A stretch of DNA of 64,000 nt from Pseudomonadota bacterium (lineage in GTDB: Bacteria > Pseudomonadota > Gammaproteobacteria > Steroidobacterales > Steroidobacteraceae). The position numbers and the translations under genes are program-made. Location: NCBI GenBank assembly GCA_963204835.1, contig CAUJHJ010000006.1, positions 1 to 64,000 on the forward strand, given 5' to 3'. The notes beneath the pieces were generated by a model that had not been told where the DNA came from, did no database searches, and saw nothing but the letters and a program-made list of their open reading frames with translations. Shown piece after piece: positions 1-12,348 of the stretch (its first letter is position 1; each line of letters starts with the position of its first letter).

Positions 1-1005
1 GTTCTTCTTCAGGATGTCGTCGTACTTCAGCTTGTTGCTCGAGATCCGGTAGGAGTTGTATGGGACGTAGATTTCCCGCTTGCCGACCAGCTTCCAGTCG
101 TAGCGTTGCGGGCTGCCGTTGTACATGTCGAGCTGGTCGGAAGTGCGCAGGTTGTCGGAATTCGTCCCCGGGTTGTCGAAGGCGACATTTGGCGCGCGGC
201 GCACGCGGCGCTGGCCGGGATTGTAGACCCAGGCCCGCCGGTTCTCGATCGACTGGTCGAGCGTTTCCTGCACGAGGAGGATTTCGCCCGCGAGGCGCGC
301 GGGCGCGACCGTTTCCTGGATGAAGTAGGCGATGATGTTGTTGAGGTTGTCCGACGTGGCGCCCGGCAGGCTGTAGGCGACGTAGGTATCGTCGATGAAC
401 TTCACCATGGTGTACGCGCCCGAGGCGGTCACCGGAGCCTGGCCGATGTGGCGCAGCACCGCATTGGCACGATAGCGCAGGATGTGGTTCCAGAAGACCT
501 CGACGCCCTCTTTCGGGATCGGGAACGGCGTGCCCTCACCCGCGTGGGTGACGCCGTTGCCGCCCGCGGCCAGCTGCGCGGTCGTCGCAATGCGCTTCGT
601 CGCGTCGTAGATGCGCTGGGGCACCGCCGCACTGCGGTGCGTGGGGTAGACGATCATCTTGTAGGTCGACTTGTACTGCTGCAGCAGCTTCTTCTGGCCT
701 TCGGTGAGCCGGCCAGCGTACTGCGCCATGTTCGCCGCGGTGATCGTGAACAGCGGCTTGTCGCTCGCAAATGGATCGGGACGGTTGTCGCCGGGCTTGT
801 AGGCGGGGAAGCCCGCTTTCGCCGGCGAGCCGATGCCGCCCTCCCACGCGGGAATGCTGCCGTCCGCATTGCCTTTCTTCTCGGCACCGAGCGGCGTGAG
901 GTCCGCGCCGAGCCGGGCCGCCTCCTGCGCGGATACGGCTGCGAACGAAGGCGCCGACACGACCACCAAAGCTGCTGCGATTGCCGGGATGAGTTGCCGT
1001 TTCAT
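1..1005 (-). CDS. DUF1329 domain protein, partial (C-terminus beyond left edge)
   Basis: The ATG at 1005 opens an uninterrupted minus-strand frame of 335 codons that runs off the left edge. It begins MKRQLIPAIAAALVVVSAPS and continues to an AFAA-type cleavage site, a clear Sec signal peptide. The mature start has the motif LGADLTPLGAEKKGNADGSI followed by PAWEGG, characteristic of DUF1329, a family with an outer-membrane-lipoprotein-sorting (LolA/LolB-like) fold. It lies 12 bp behind the DUF1302 gene, and the two families usually occur together, so a joint envelope role is likely. Their substrate is not established. Family assignment is firm; function is open. Confidence 0.9.
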   Translation of the reverse strand, partial: MKRQLIPAIAAALVVVSAPSFAAVSAQEAARLGADLTPLGAEKKGNADGSIPAWEGGIGSPAKAGFPAYKPGDNRPDPFASDKPLFTITAANMAQYAGRLTEGQKKLLQQYKSTYKMIVYPTHRSAAVPQRIYDATKRIATTAQLAAGGNGVTHAGEGTPFPIPKEGVEVFWNHILRYRANAVLRHIGQAPVTASGAYTMVKFIDDTYVAYSLPGATSDNLNNIIAYFIQETVAPARLAGEILLVQETLDQSIENRRAWVYNPGQRRVRRAPNVAFDNPGTNSDNLRTSDQLDMYNGSPQRYDWKLVGKREIYVPYNSYRISSNKLKYDDILKKN

Positions 1006-1017
1006 GTCGTGCCCCGC

Positions 1018-3117
1018 TCAGAAGGAATACTTGATCGTCGCCGAGAGGTAGTCGCGGTCGTTGATTTCGTTCCAGCGCCCCGCCCCCGAAAACTGGGTCC
1101 ACGCGAAATCGAGCTCCCAGGTGGCGCGCAGGTTGGCGCCCACCCCGAGGGTGAGGGCGCGGCGGCCTTCCTGGAAGTTGCCGCCCGGTCCCGGGGTGAT
1201 GCCCTGGACGTCGTGCTGGAAGGCGAAGCGCGGCAGCACGTTCCACGGCCCGACGAGGCCGGGATAGTCGAGGCGGCCCGCGATGCGATAGCCCCATGAG
1301 GTGTCGTCGGCGAACTTGTCCTGCGGTTCCACTTCGTTGAAATGGCGGCCGGCCAGCACGGCATTGCCGCTCACCGAGGTCGCCGGGCCGTTGTAGCGCA
1401 GGCCGCGCCCGTTCGGCCCGCCGGTCAGCTGGTCCTCGAGGCCGAAGATCTGCGTGACACCGACCTCGCCCACGAGCACGAGCTGCGAGGCACGCAGGAC
1501 ATTGGCGAAGGCCTTGGTCGCGGTGAACTGGAACTGCGCCATGTCGTGCCGCTCCCAGCCGCGGATCTCGCTGTTGAGGCCGTAGGCGCCGAGCTGGCCG
1601 CAGCGGCTCAGGGTGGAACCGGCGCCCGGCAGGCAGGTGGTCGGGAAAGGCGCGCCGGGTGGCTGGGTCGCGGTGAACGCCGCCCGCTCGAACGGCGTGA
1701 GCGCGGCGAACAGCAGTTCCACGTCGTCGAACTGGAAGGGCTGGTCGAAGCGATAGGTGAACTCGCCCTGCAGCGCGATGCCCGTGCGCTGCAGCTGGGT
1801 GTTGAAGGACAGGCCGACCAGCTTGATGTCCTCGGGATACTCGGTGAAGTAGCCCGCCGTCTTCGCGTATTCGTGCGTGCCGATATTGGTCGCCTGCGCC
1901 GTGACGTTGCCGCCCTGCAGGTGGGTATTGGCGCCTATCGTCGCGTACTGGGTCGCGGTGGCGAGCGTCATGTTGCCGCCGGCCGCCGCCGAGCGCGCGA
2001 CCGCCACCTGCGCCGCGGTGGCCACCGCGGCATTGAGCGGCAGTCCGGCCGCGAGGCCCTGGGCCGCCGCGCCGACCGCCGTGAGGCCGCCGATCGAATT
2101 GCCGATGCCGGCCTGGGTGCCGGTGCGGCCGGAGATCAGCGGCAGGCGGCTGTGGTAGTTGAGGAAATACAAGCCGATCTCGGTGCCGTTGTTGAAGTTC
2201 GGCAGGAAGAGCTTGATGTTGGCGCCGTACTGGCCCTGGTCGTCCGGGTTGCGCGTGGGCAGGCGCGGCACCTGCTGGAAGTCGCGGATCAGGGGCCCGC
2301 CGAGGGCGCGGAAGTCGACACCCTGGTCGGAGAATGCGCCGAAGCCGAGCAGCACCGCCTTGCCGCCGGTAACCGCGAAATCATTGGTACTGAAATAGGA
2401 ACCGGCCGGCTCCGGGATCGTGGGGTTCCAGTCGGCGATGTAGAGCGCCTGGGCGCTCAGGTTGTCGTTGAACTGCAACGACAACAGCGCCGCCTCCTGG
2501 GGCAGAAAGCCCTCGCGCAGTTCGGCGCCCGGCACGCGCAACGCCGAGACGTCGAAATGATTGATGACATTGATGCCGTTCTGGATGAAGGTGCTTTCGC
2601 CCCAGCTCACGACCTGGCGGCCGAGCCGCAGCTCGCCCAGCACGTTGCCCGCGCCGAATTTCCAGTAGCCGAACGCGTCGAGCAGCCGCTCGTAGCTGCC
2701 GACGAGATCCTTCGCCTCCTTCGAGAGCCGCGTGCGTGCGGTGTTGCCGCCCATGACGTCGAAGTCGTAGAGCGCCGAACCGCGCACGAACAGGCCGACA
2801 TCCTTGTAGTCGAGGCCGAGTTCCGTGACGATCTTCGCGGCGCGGCTGAAGAGCCCCTGCGGGTAGTTGAGGTTGCCGTCGTCGCCGTTGGCGGAACGGC
2901 CGCAGCCACCGTTCGCATTCGCGATCAGGCGGCAGTCGCGATCCTCGATGCGCCATGCCTGGCCGTAGCTGATCGTGGTGTCCCAGCTGCCGCGCAGCGT
3001 GCCGGCGTCGTTCTGGAATTCAAATGCCCGCGCCCCAGGCGCGGCGACTGCACCGATCCCGGCGGCTGCGAGCACTGCAGACAGCAACCGGCCACGGGCC
3101 CCACTCATGTTCTTCAT
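1018..3117 (-). CDS. DUF1302 domain outer-membrane-type protein
   Basis: This 699-residue exported protein starts at the ATG at 3117 (MKNMSGARG), with a GGGGA-type ribosome site just upstream; an in-frame start at 3201 would add 28 basic residues before the signal peptide. A hydrophobic signal ends near AAPGARA, and the mature protein opens FEFQNDAGTLRGSWDTTISY, typical of DUF1302. The rest has alternating aromatic/polar strands, a conserved GRQVVSWGES segment, and an Ala-rich central insert around residues 360-430. It ends in an aromatic strand (LSATIKYSF), which suggests an outer-membrane beta-barrel. It is followed after 12 bp by the DUF1329 gene, the usual partner. Substrate unknown. Confidence 0.9.
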   Translation of the reverse strand: MKNMSGARGRLLSAVLAAAGIGAVAAPGARAFEFQNDAGTLRGSWDTTISYGQAWRIEDRDCRLIANANGGCGRSANGDDGNLNYPQGLFSRAAKIVTELGLDYKDVGLFVRGSALYDFDVMGGNTARTRLSKEAKDLVGSYERLLDAFGYWKFGAGNVLGELRLGRQVVSWGESTFIQNGINVINHFDVSALRVPGAELREGFLPQEAALLSLQFNDNLSAQALYIADWNPTIPEPAGSYFSTNDFAVTGGKAVLLGFGAFSDQGVDFRALGGPLIRDFQQVPRLPTRNPDDQGQYGANIKLFLPNFNNGTEIGLYFLNYHSRLPLISGRTGTQAGIGNSIGGLTAVGAAAQGLAAGLPLNAAVATAAQVAVARSAAAGGNMTLATATQYATIGANTHLQGGNVTAQATNIGTHEYAKTAGYFTEYPEDIKLVGLSFNTQLQRTGIALQGEFTYRFDQPFQFDDVELLFAALTPFERAAFTATQPPGAPFPTTCLPGAGSTLSRCGQLGAYGLNSEIRGWERHDMAQFQFTATKAFANVLRASQLVLVGEVGVTQIFGLEDQLTGGPNGRGLRYNGPATSVSGNAVLAGRHFNEVEPQDKFADDTSWGYRIAGRLDYPGLVGPWNVLPRFAFQHDVQGITPGPGGNFQEGRRALTLGVGANLRATWELDFAWTQFSGAGRWNEINDRDYLSATIKYSF

Positions 3118-3206
3118 TTTCGATCCCCACCGCCGTTCGACCGGCGAACTGGTTGTGAGCCATGCGCGCCTGGCGGCGCGCATTCGTCTCCAACATAACA
3201 CTTAGT

Positions 3207-5642
3207 TCACGCGTGCACCACTTGCAGGATGCTGTGGCGGATCTCGCCCGAGAGCACGAACTCGGCGTCCTGGGCGACGCGCTCGAGCACCTCGTCGAAG
3301 GTGAGCAGGCCGCCCTCGCCGACGCGGATGACGCCACGGGCGCGCAACCGGTCGAGGAAGTCGCCGAACAGGCTGCGATCGAAGAATTCCGGGGAATTGA
3401 AGCCGTGGAGCATCGTCATGCGCTGGGCCATGAGCTGGCAGCGCTCCTCGAGCGCCACCTGCGTGACCGCGCCGCTGCCGGCGTTGATCAGGACGGCGAT
3501 GGCGAGGTAGTAACGCTCGACCGTCTGGATGGTCGCCTGCGCGAGGACCGAGAGCTGCACGGCCTCCCGCGTGGTCGACGGCGCGCGCCGCCAGCCGCTG
3601 CCATCGGCCGTGGCGGCCAGCAGGCCGCGCGCGGCAAAGGCCGCGAGCAGGCCGTCGGTCACCGTCCGCACTTCCTCCTCCGGCCAGCGGATGAAGAGCT
3701 CGCCCGCGATATAAGGATAGATGCGCCACACGAGGCGGTGGATGTCCTCGCTGCGCATGATGGAATGGCCGACGAAGGCGCAGGCGATCAGCGACGGCAT
3801 GGCGAACAGGTGCAGCACGTTGTTGCGGTACCAGGCCGAGAGCACCGCGCTCGCTTCGCTCATGCGCACGACATCGCCGAGCTTGTGCGCCTGGCGCGTG
3901 ACGAGCTTCATCGCCTCGCCATAGGCGAGGATCGCCTCCGGGCTTTCGCTGGTGACGGTGACGCGCGGCCCGTAGGGCGCGGCCGCCAGCAGCGCGAGGT
4001 ACAACTCGAGCTGGCGCAGCAGGTCCTCGCGCAGCATCGCCTGCCGCGGCGTCGCGAGCAGCGTCAGCGCGAGCAGGTTCACGGGCGTGACGGCCGCGGC
4101 GGCATTGATATTTCGCATGATCCGGCCGGCCAGTTCGTCGACCACCCGGGCGAGCCATGGCGCGCGCGCATCATTCTCGAGCCCCTGCGAGCGCCAGTCG
4201 GGAGCCGCCTGCGCCAGCACGTCGTCGAGCGCGATCGGCTCGCCGAGGTTCACGTGCACGTGGCCGAACTTCTCGCGCACCATCCTGAGCGACTTCAGCA
4301 GGCCGAAGACGCTCTCCTTCTCCTTGGGCTTGCCCGACAGCTCGCTGACGTAGGTTGCCGACTCGACCACCCGTTCGTAGCCGAAATACACCGGCACGAA
4401 AACTAGCGGCCGCACCGGCTCGCGCAGGTAGCTGCGCACCGTCATCGAAAGCATGCCGGTCTTCGGCTGCAGCAATCGCCCGGTGCGGGACCGCCCGCCC
4501 TCGATGAAGAACTCGATCGAATGGCCCCGCGCCATGATGGTCGCGAGGTACTTCATGAACACGATCGTGTAGAGCGCATTGCCGCGAAAGCTGCGGCGGA
4601 TGAAGAACGCACCGCCCTTCCTCAGGAAGCGGCCGGCGAGCGGCATGTTGAGGTTCACGCCCGCGGCGATATGCGGCACCGCATAGCCCTGCCGGAAAAT
4701 GGCATAGGAGAGCAACAGGTAGTCCATGTGGCTCCTGTGGCAGGGCACGTAGACGACTTCGTTGCCCTCCGCCACCTGCCGCAGGGTCTCGACGTGGCCG
4801 ACGATCACGCCGTCGTACAGGCGGTTCCACAGCCGCCGCAGCGCCTTCTCCATGATGGTGACGAAGCGGTACGAGTAGTTCGCCGCGATCTCCTCGGCAT
4901 ATTTGCGCGCCGTGCCGAGCGCCTCGCGGCGCGTGACCTGCCGTTCGCGCATCTGCGCCGCCACGGCGGCGCGCACCGCGCGGGTGCGCAGCACGGCGGC
5001 GACGATCGTGCGCCGGTGCGACAGGTCGGGGCCGATGCGCGCCGCGCGCTGGCGGCGGAACTGGGCACGGGCCACGCGTGCGATGCGGCGCGACTGCAGC
5101 TTCGGGTCGCGCTCGCCCCCGGCGAGGAAGCTGCGCAGCGACACCGGCTCGCCCAGCTCGACCAACGTGGCGCGGCCGTTGAAGAGCACCGTGAGCGCCT
5201 TGCGCAGCCGGGTCGCGAGCACCCAGTCCTCGGACAGGAACAGGCGCAGCCAGGAATCCTCCTTCTGCGGCGCGCGCCCCCAGTACACGGCGGCTGGCAC
5301 GAGGTCGATGTCGAGCGCCGGGTCGAGCTGCAGGGCCTCGATGAGTTCGCGCAACATCGCGGGCGGCCGGCGGTCGATGCGCGCGCTCCACAGGTTGAGC
5401 GGCCGGGAGAGATAGAACCAGGCGCGGAAGCGCCGCAGCTCGCCGGCGCCGAGGCGCGCGCCGGGGCGCGGCAGCTTGCCGCGGGCGCACACATTCTGCA
5501 GCACCGCGAGGTCCGTGGAACTGGCACGCTCGAGCACGTAGCACACGGGGGCCGTGCGTGCGGCGAGCCGCGCCGCGCAGTCGTCGGGATGGACGGCTGC
5601 GCGCACCCAGAGCGAAAGCAGGCGACGCAGCAGCCAGTCCAT
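3207..5642 (-). CDS. plsB: glycerol-3-phosphate 1-O-acyltransferase PlsB
   Basis: This 811-residue protein is the full length of membrane-associated gammaproteobacterial PlsB, which acylates position 1 of sn-glycerol-3-phosphate from acyl-ACP or acyl-CoA in the first step of phospholipid synthesis. The acyltransferase blocks are visible in order: the catalytic HX4D box CHRSHMDYLLL near residue 300, GGAFFIRRSFRGNALY, the substrate-binding FIEGGRSRTGRLL, and the PVYFGYERV block. The ATG at 5642 gives the expected N-terminus MDWLLRRLLS. The gene is third in a minus-strand run behind an ATL gene and an alpha/beta hydrolase (22 bp). DUF1302 begins 89 bp downstream and may be a separate unit. Confidence 0.97.
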   Translation of the reverse strand: MDWLLRRLLSLWVRAAVHPDDCAARLAARTAPVCYVLERASSTDLAVLQNVCARGKLPRPGARLGAGELRRFRAWFYLSRPLNLWSARIDRRPPAMLRELIEALQLDPALDIDLVPAAVYWGRAPQKEDSWLRLFLSEDWVLATRLRKALTVLFNGRATLVELGEPVSLRSFLAGGERDPKLQSRRIARVARAQFRRQRAARIGPDLSHRRTIVAAVLRTRAVRAAVAAQMRERQVTRREALGTARKYAEEIAANYSYRFVTIMEKALRRLWNRLYDGVIVGHVETLRQVAEGNEVVYVPCHRSHMDYLLLSYAIFRQGYAVPHIAAGVNLNMPLAGRFLRKGGAFFIRRSFRGNALYTIVFMKYLATIMARGHSIEFFIEGGRSRTGRLLQPKTGMLSMTVRSYLREPVRPLVFVPVYFGYERVVESATYVSELSGKPKEKESVFGLLKSLRMVREKFGHVHVNLGEPIALDDVLAQAAPDWRSQGLENDARAPWLARVVDELAGRIMRNINAAAAVTPVNLLALTLLATPRQAMLREDLLRQLELYLALLAAAPYGPRVTVTSESPEAILAYGEAMKLVTRQAHKLGDVVRMSEASAVLSAWYRNNVLHLFAMPSLIACAFVGHSIMRSEDIHRLVWRIYPYIAGELFIRWPEEEVRTVTDGLLAAFAARGLLAATADGSGWRRAPSTTREAVQLSVLAQATIQTVERYYLAIAVLINAGSGAVTQVALEERCQLMAQRMTMLHGFNSPEFFDRSLFGDFLDRLRARGVIRVGEGGLLTFDEVLERVAQDAEFVLSGEIRHSILQVVHA

Positions 5643-5664
5643 GCGCCAGTCTACCCGCAGCCGG

Positions 5665-6192
5665 TCATTGCTGGTCGTGCGGCAGGTCGAGCCCGATCAG
5701 GAAGTGCTCGAAGTAGTAGCGGATCATGCGCAGGTGGGTGTGCAGCAAGTGGTCGCTGTCGACGATGTGCAGCGTGGCGCGGTACTCACGCGCGATCTTC
5801 ATGCTGTCCTCGACCGGCACCACGTTGTCGCGCCAGCCGTGCACGATCGTGAACGGGCAGTCGATCGAGCGGTCGCGCAGCGGCGGCAGCTGGTCGAAAT
5901 AGATGGCCGGCGCCATCAGGAACACGCCCATCGTGTGCAGCGTGGGCGCTGCCGCGAGCGAGATGTAGCCGCCGAGGCTCGAGCCGACGAGCACGAGGTC
6001 GCCCTGGATGTCCTTGCAGGAATCCACGAGCTTCGTCAGGCGCTCCTTCGGCGTGTCGATGCCGCGGTAGTCGGGCGTGACGACTTCATAGCCCTCGCGG
6101 CGCGCCGTTTCGGCGAGCGCGATGATCTTGCGGCTGTGCGGCGAGGAGTCCTTGCCGTGTGAGAAGACAACTGTTCTGCGCATCCGCTCCAT
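5665..6192 (-). CDS. alpha/beta-fold hydrolase
   Basis: This small 175-residue alpha/beta hydrolase resembles YqiA/ABHD10-type esterases. It has an oxyanion segment VVFSHGKDSSPHS at the N-terminus, the nucleophile elbow GSSLGGY, an Asp in HGWRDNVVP and a terminal His in DSDHLLHTH, which make a complete Ser-Asp-His triad. There is no signal peptide, so it should be cytoplasmic. I chose the ATG at 6192 because a GAGG site lies five bases upstream; the second Met at 6183 also has a possible site. It sits 7 bp behind the ATL gene and 22 bp ahead of plsB. The substrate cannot be told from sequence. Confidence 0.85.
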   Translation of the reverse strand: MERMRRTVVFSHGKDSSPHSRKIIALAETARREGYEVVTPDYRGIDTPKERLTKLVDSCKDIQGDLVLVGSSLGGYISLAAAPTLHTMGVFLMAPAIYFDQLPPLRDRSIDCPFTIVHGWRDNVVPVEDSMKIAREYRATLHIVDSDHLLHTHLRMIRYYFEHFLIGLDLPHDQQ

Positions 6193-6199
6193 TGTACCC

Positions 6200-6544
6200 T
6201 CATCCGCCCCACAGCCACGCATCCAGGTCGTCCGGACAAACGCCACGGACTGCCGCAAGCACCCTGCCCTGCTCGACCTTGCGGCCCTCGGCCCGCAGGC
6301 GGCGCGCCTGCTCGCGATGCAGGCGCGAACCGGCAGGGAAGGCAATACGCCCGTTTGCGCCGATCACGCGGTGCCAGGGCAGGCGCAGGGTGGCCGGCGC
6401 CGCCTTCAGCGCCACCGCGACCCAGCGTGCCCGGCGCGGCAGGCCGGCACGTCGCGCCACCTCGCCGTAGCTCGCGGTCGCGCCGCGCGGAATCGCGCGC
6501 ACCACCTGCCATACGCGCGACATGGCCTGCGCGCGCTCATCCAT
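6200..6544 (-). CDS. alkyltransferase-like (ATL) DNA repair protein
   Basis: This 114-residue protein has the O6-methylguanine-DNA methyltransferase DNA-binding domain: VWQVVRAIPRGATASYGEVA (helix-turn-helix entry) followed by the active-site segment, which reads PWHRV here. In true methyltransferases this is PCHRV. Replacement of the acceptor Cys by Trp defines the ATL family (E. coli YbaZ, yeast Atl1), which binds and flips O6-alkylguanine without removing the alkyl group and passes the lesion to nucleotide excision repair. The ATG at 6544 has a GGGAG site eight bases upstream. It is divergent from the 5-oxoprolinase gene with only 34 bp between starts, and is the first gene of the run toward plsB. 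Confidence 0.92.
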   Translation of the reverse strand: MDERAQAMSRVWQVVRAIPRGATASYGEVARRAGLPRRARWVAVALKAAPATLRLPWHRVIGANGRIAFPAGSRLHREQARRLRAEGRKVEQGRVLAAVRGVCPDDLDAWLWGG

Positions 6545-6578
6545 AATGTCGCTCCCGAAAGCTGCATTGTAGGGATTC

Positions 6579-10163
<3,585 letters not shown>

Positions 10164-10173
10164 TGGCCCCGCC

Positions 10174-10683
10174 ATGGACGAAGGCGCGGCCGACAGCCTG
10201 ACGCTCGCCAAATGGCGCCGCCTGTCGGGCGGCGCCGTCGGCCGCTGGTTGTTCGGCCGCATCGTCAGCCTGCGCGCCCCCTATTTCGCGACCATCGCGC
10301 CGCGCTTCCTCGAATTGCGCCCCGGCCTGTGCCGCGTGTCGATGCGCAAGCGCCGCCGGGTCGAGAACCACCTCGGCACCGTGCACGCGCTCGCCATGGG
10401 CAACCTCGTCGAGCTAGCCGCGGGCATGGTCACCGAGGTGACGATTCCCGCCGCGATGCGCTGGATTCCGCGTGGCATGACGATCGAATACCTGAAGAAG
10501 GCGCTGACCGGCGTCACGGCGACGGCGCGGCTCGACAAGCCGGACTGGGGCGGCGCGGAGAACACCGGCGTGCTGGTCTCCGTGCACGATGCCGGCGGCG
10601 TGGAAGTGGTGCGCGCGGTGGTGACGATGTACGTCTCGCCGCGCGCCGGCGCGCGCGCTCAGGCCTCGAGCGCGATGCCCTGA
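10174..10683 (+). CDS. DUF4442 hotdog-fold putative thioesterase
   Basis: This 169-residue protein belongs to DUF4442, a hotdog-fold family related to PaaI/YiiD acyl-CoA thioesterases. The block RRVENHLGTVHALAMGNLVE and the segment IPRGMTIEYLKKALTGVTAT match the family core: an active-site loop followed by the long hotdog helix. The ATG at 10174 lies 10 bp after the oxoprolinase stop; I see no clear Shine-Dalgarno sequence, so expression may depend on the upstream gene. Its last 25 bp overlap the end of the convergent tail-sheath-like gene. Acyl substrate unknown. Confidence 0.85.
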   Translation: MDEGAADSLTLAKWRRLSGGAVGRWLFGRIVSLRAPYFATIAPRFLELRPGLCRVSMRKRRRVENHLGTVHALAMGNLVELAAGMVTEVTIPAAMRWIPRGMTIEYLKKALTGVTATARLDKPDWGGAENTGVLVSVHDAGGVEVVRAVVTMYVSPRAGARAQASSAMP

Positions 10684-12284
10684 AGGATCGCGGTCTCGAT
10701 CTCCTCCGCGACGCGCTCGCCCGAGGTGGCGAGGCGATTGACGCTGACCGCGCGCACGCGGCTCGCGCCCGACTGGTGGGTCACGAGGAAGGCGTGGAAA
10801 TCGCCGGCACGGGCGAGCGCAAAGCCGAGCAGCAGGTTCACCTTGCCCGCCGCCACCGAGCCCGGCGGGTTCACGCGTTCGTCGCAGATCACGAACCAGC
10901 GCTCGGCCGTCGTGCGGCCGACAAAGGCACCGTCGTCCTCGAGCGCCGCGAGAAAGGATTCGACCTGCGCGGCGAGGCGCGCCCACGCATCGGGCCGGTC
11001 GTGCTGGAAGACGATCCAGCGCGTGCCCTCCTCGACCGAAGCGAGGATGAAGTTCGCGAGGCGGCGCGCCGCAAGCCAGGTCCAGTCGGCCGGGCCCGAG
11101 CCGCCGGCGCCCAACGTGCGCGGGCTCACGGGTCGCCGGGCGAGCGGCCGCACCGTCGTGAAGGTGTTGACGCCGAGCTGCGCCAGCCGCGCGCGCTCGC
11201 CATCCTCGATCGTCGTGGCGGTGCGCAGTGTCGGGCGCAGCACGGGCTCGTCGAACTCGCTCGCACCCCAGACGGGCGACGCGGCGTCACCCCGCGCGAT
11301 GAGCCCCGCCGCCGCGCCGCACGAAGCGAACACCTCCTGGCGGCCACGCACCCGGTCGAGCGCGACGAGCCGGGGGAAGTACATCAGGGCCTGCTCGCTG
11401 CGAAACGGCCATGGCTTCAGCGCTTCGACGGCCTGCGCCGCGGTGGTCCACGCGGCCGGGGGATCGACGACCAGCATCGCATGGTGGTCACGGCAGACGC
11501 GCGCGGCCACCATGAGCGTCGCGAGGCCGACGTCGTCGGTGCGCGTCAGCGGCGGCACGCACAGGAGGTCGAAACGCGGCGCACGGCGCAGCGCGAACAG
11601 GCCCGTATTGCGCTGGCTCGAGCCGATGATGTCGTAGTCCGTGAGCGGGGCGCCGTCATCGCCGTCGGGGTTCGAGGCGACATAGCCGACCGGCAGGCCC
11701 GCGCGCCGCGCCGGGGTGCGCAGCGGCCGCTCGCGCGGCACTTCGCCGCGCACCCGCACGAGCCGCGAGTCGAGCAGGACCGTCGCGACGGGCCGGTCGC
11801 TGCCGGGCTGCACCGAGAGGCGCCGGAAGATCTCCTGCTCCTCGATGCGCTCCGAATCGGGCGTGCGCGTGCGCTGCACGACGAGGTTGAAGCGGTCTTC
11901 CTCGTTCTCGCCGATGCCATCGAGGTCGACGGAGGCGCGCAGGTATTCGCGCGAGCCCGGCGCGAGGCCGACGAGCGTGAGGGGCGTGCCATTCGTCGGC
12001 AACGTGATGGTCGGCGGGCGAGCGCCGTTCGCGACCCGCACGACGATGGCGGTGCGGCCGCCGTTCTCGAAGTACTGCTCGAGCGCGTAGCTCATCGTCG
12101 AGGGTTGCCACAGTCCGCCGAAGAGCCGCACGTACTCGGCGAAGCCCTGCAAGACGAGCGGCGTATCGACCGGTCCCTTGAGCGCGCGGCCGACGAAAGC
12201 CGTTACGCCCGTCGTCACGCGACCGATCGCGTGTCCCGGCCCGCTCTGTTCCGCAATGTCGAAGCCAGTGACGGCGTCGGCCAC
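10659..12284 (-). CDS. solitary phage-tail-sheath-like protein
   Basis: This 541-residue protein has the layout of a contractile-tail sheath. The N-terminus GFDIAEQSGP corresponds to the GVYVEE handle of sheath proteins. It is followed by RVTTGVTAFVGRALKGPVDT, a FAEYVRLFGG block, and LEQYFENGGRTAIVVRV, all diagnostic of sheath domain I. The C-terminal domain has VNTFTTVRPL, ARRLANFILASVEEGTRWIV, DRPDAWARL and ERWFVICDE, matching the conserved sheath core. I chose GTG at 12284 because GGGGG lies six bases upstream; the frame opens at a weaker GTG at 12317. No tube, baseplate, spike, ATPase or other tail gene is nearby. It is 64 bp downstream of a 49-residue gene coupled to an M1 aminopeptidase gene. 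Fold call is strong; function unknown. Confidence 0.85.
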   Translation of the reverse strand: MADAVTGFDIAEQSGPGHAIGRVTTGVTAFVGRALKGPVDTPLVLQGFAEYVRLFGGLWQPSTMSYALEQYFENGGRTAIVVRVANGARPPTITLPTNGTPLTLVGLAPGSREYLRASVDLDGIGENEEDRFNLVVQRTRTPDSERIEEQEIFRRLSVQPGSDRPVATVLLDSRLVRVRGEVPRERPLRTPARRAGLPVGYVASNPDGDDGAPLTDYDIIGSSQRNTGLFALRRAPRFDLLCVPPLTRTDDVGLATLMVAARVCRDHHAMLVVDPPAAWTTAAQAVEALKPWPFRSEQALMYFPRLVALDRVRGRQEVFASCGAAAGLIARGDAASPVWGASEFDEPVLRPTLRTATTIEDGERARLAQLGVNTFTTVRPLARRPVSPRTLGAGGSGPADWTWLAARRLANFILASVEEGTRWIVFQHDRPDAWARLAAQVESFLAALEDDGAFVGRTTAERWFVICDERVNPPGSVAAGKVNLLLGFALARAGDFHAFLVTHQSGASRVRAVSVNRLATSGERVAEEIETAILQGIALEA

Positions 12285-12348
12285 CGATGTCCCCCGTGAT
12301 CCGAAGGACTGTAGCACATCGGCGACAGTGCGCAGTGCGCGCTGCGGA

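Noticed and set aside
10659-12317. Prophage remnant around the sheath-like gene
   Set aside because: No integrase, capsid, portal, terminase or other tail gene and no attachment repeat; the flanking genes are ordinary chromosomal genes.
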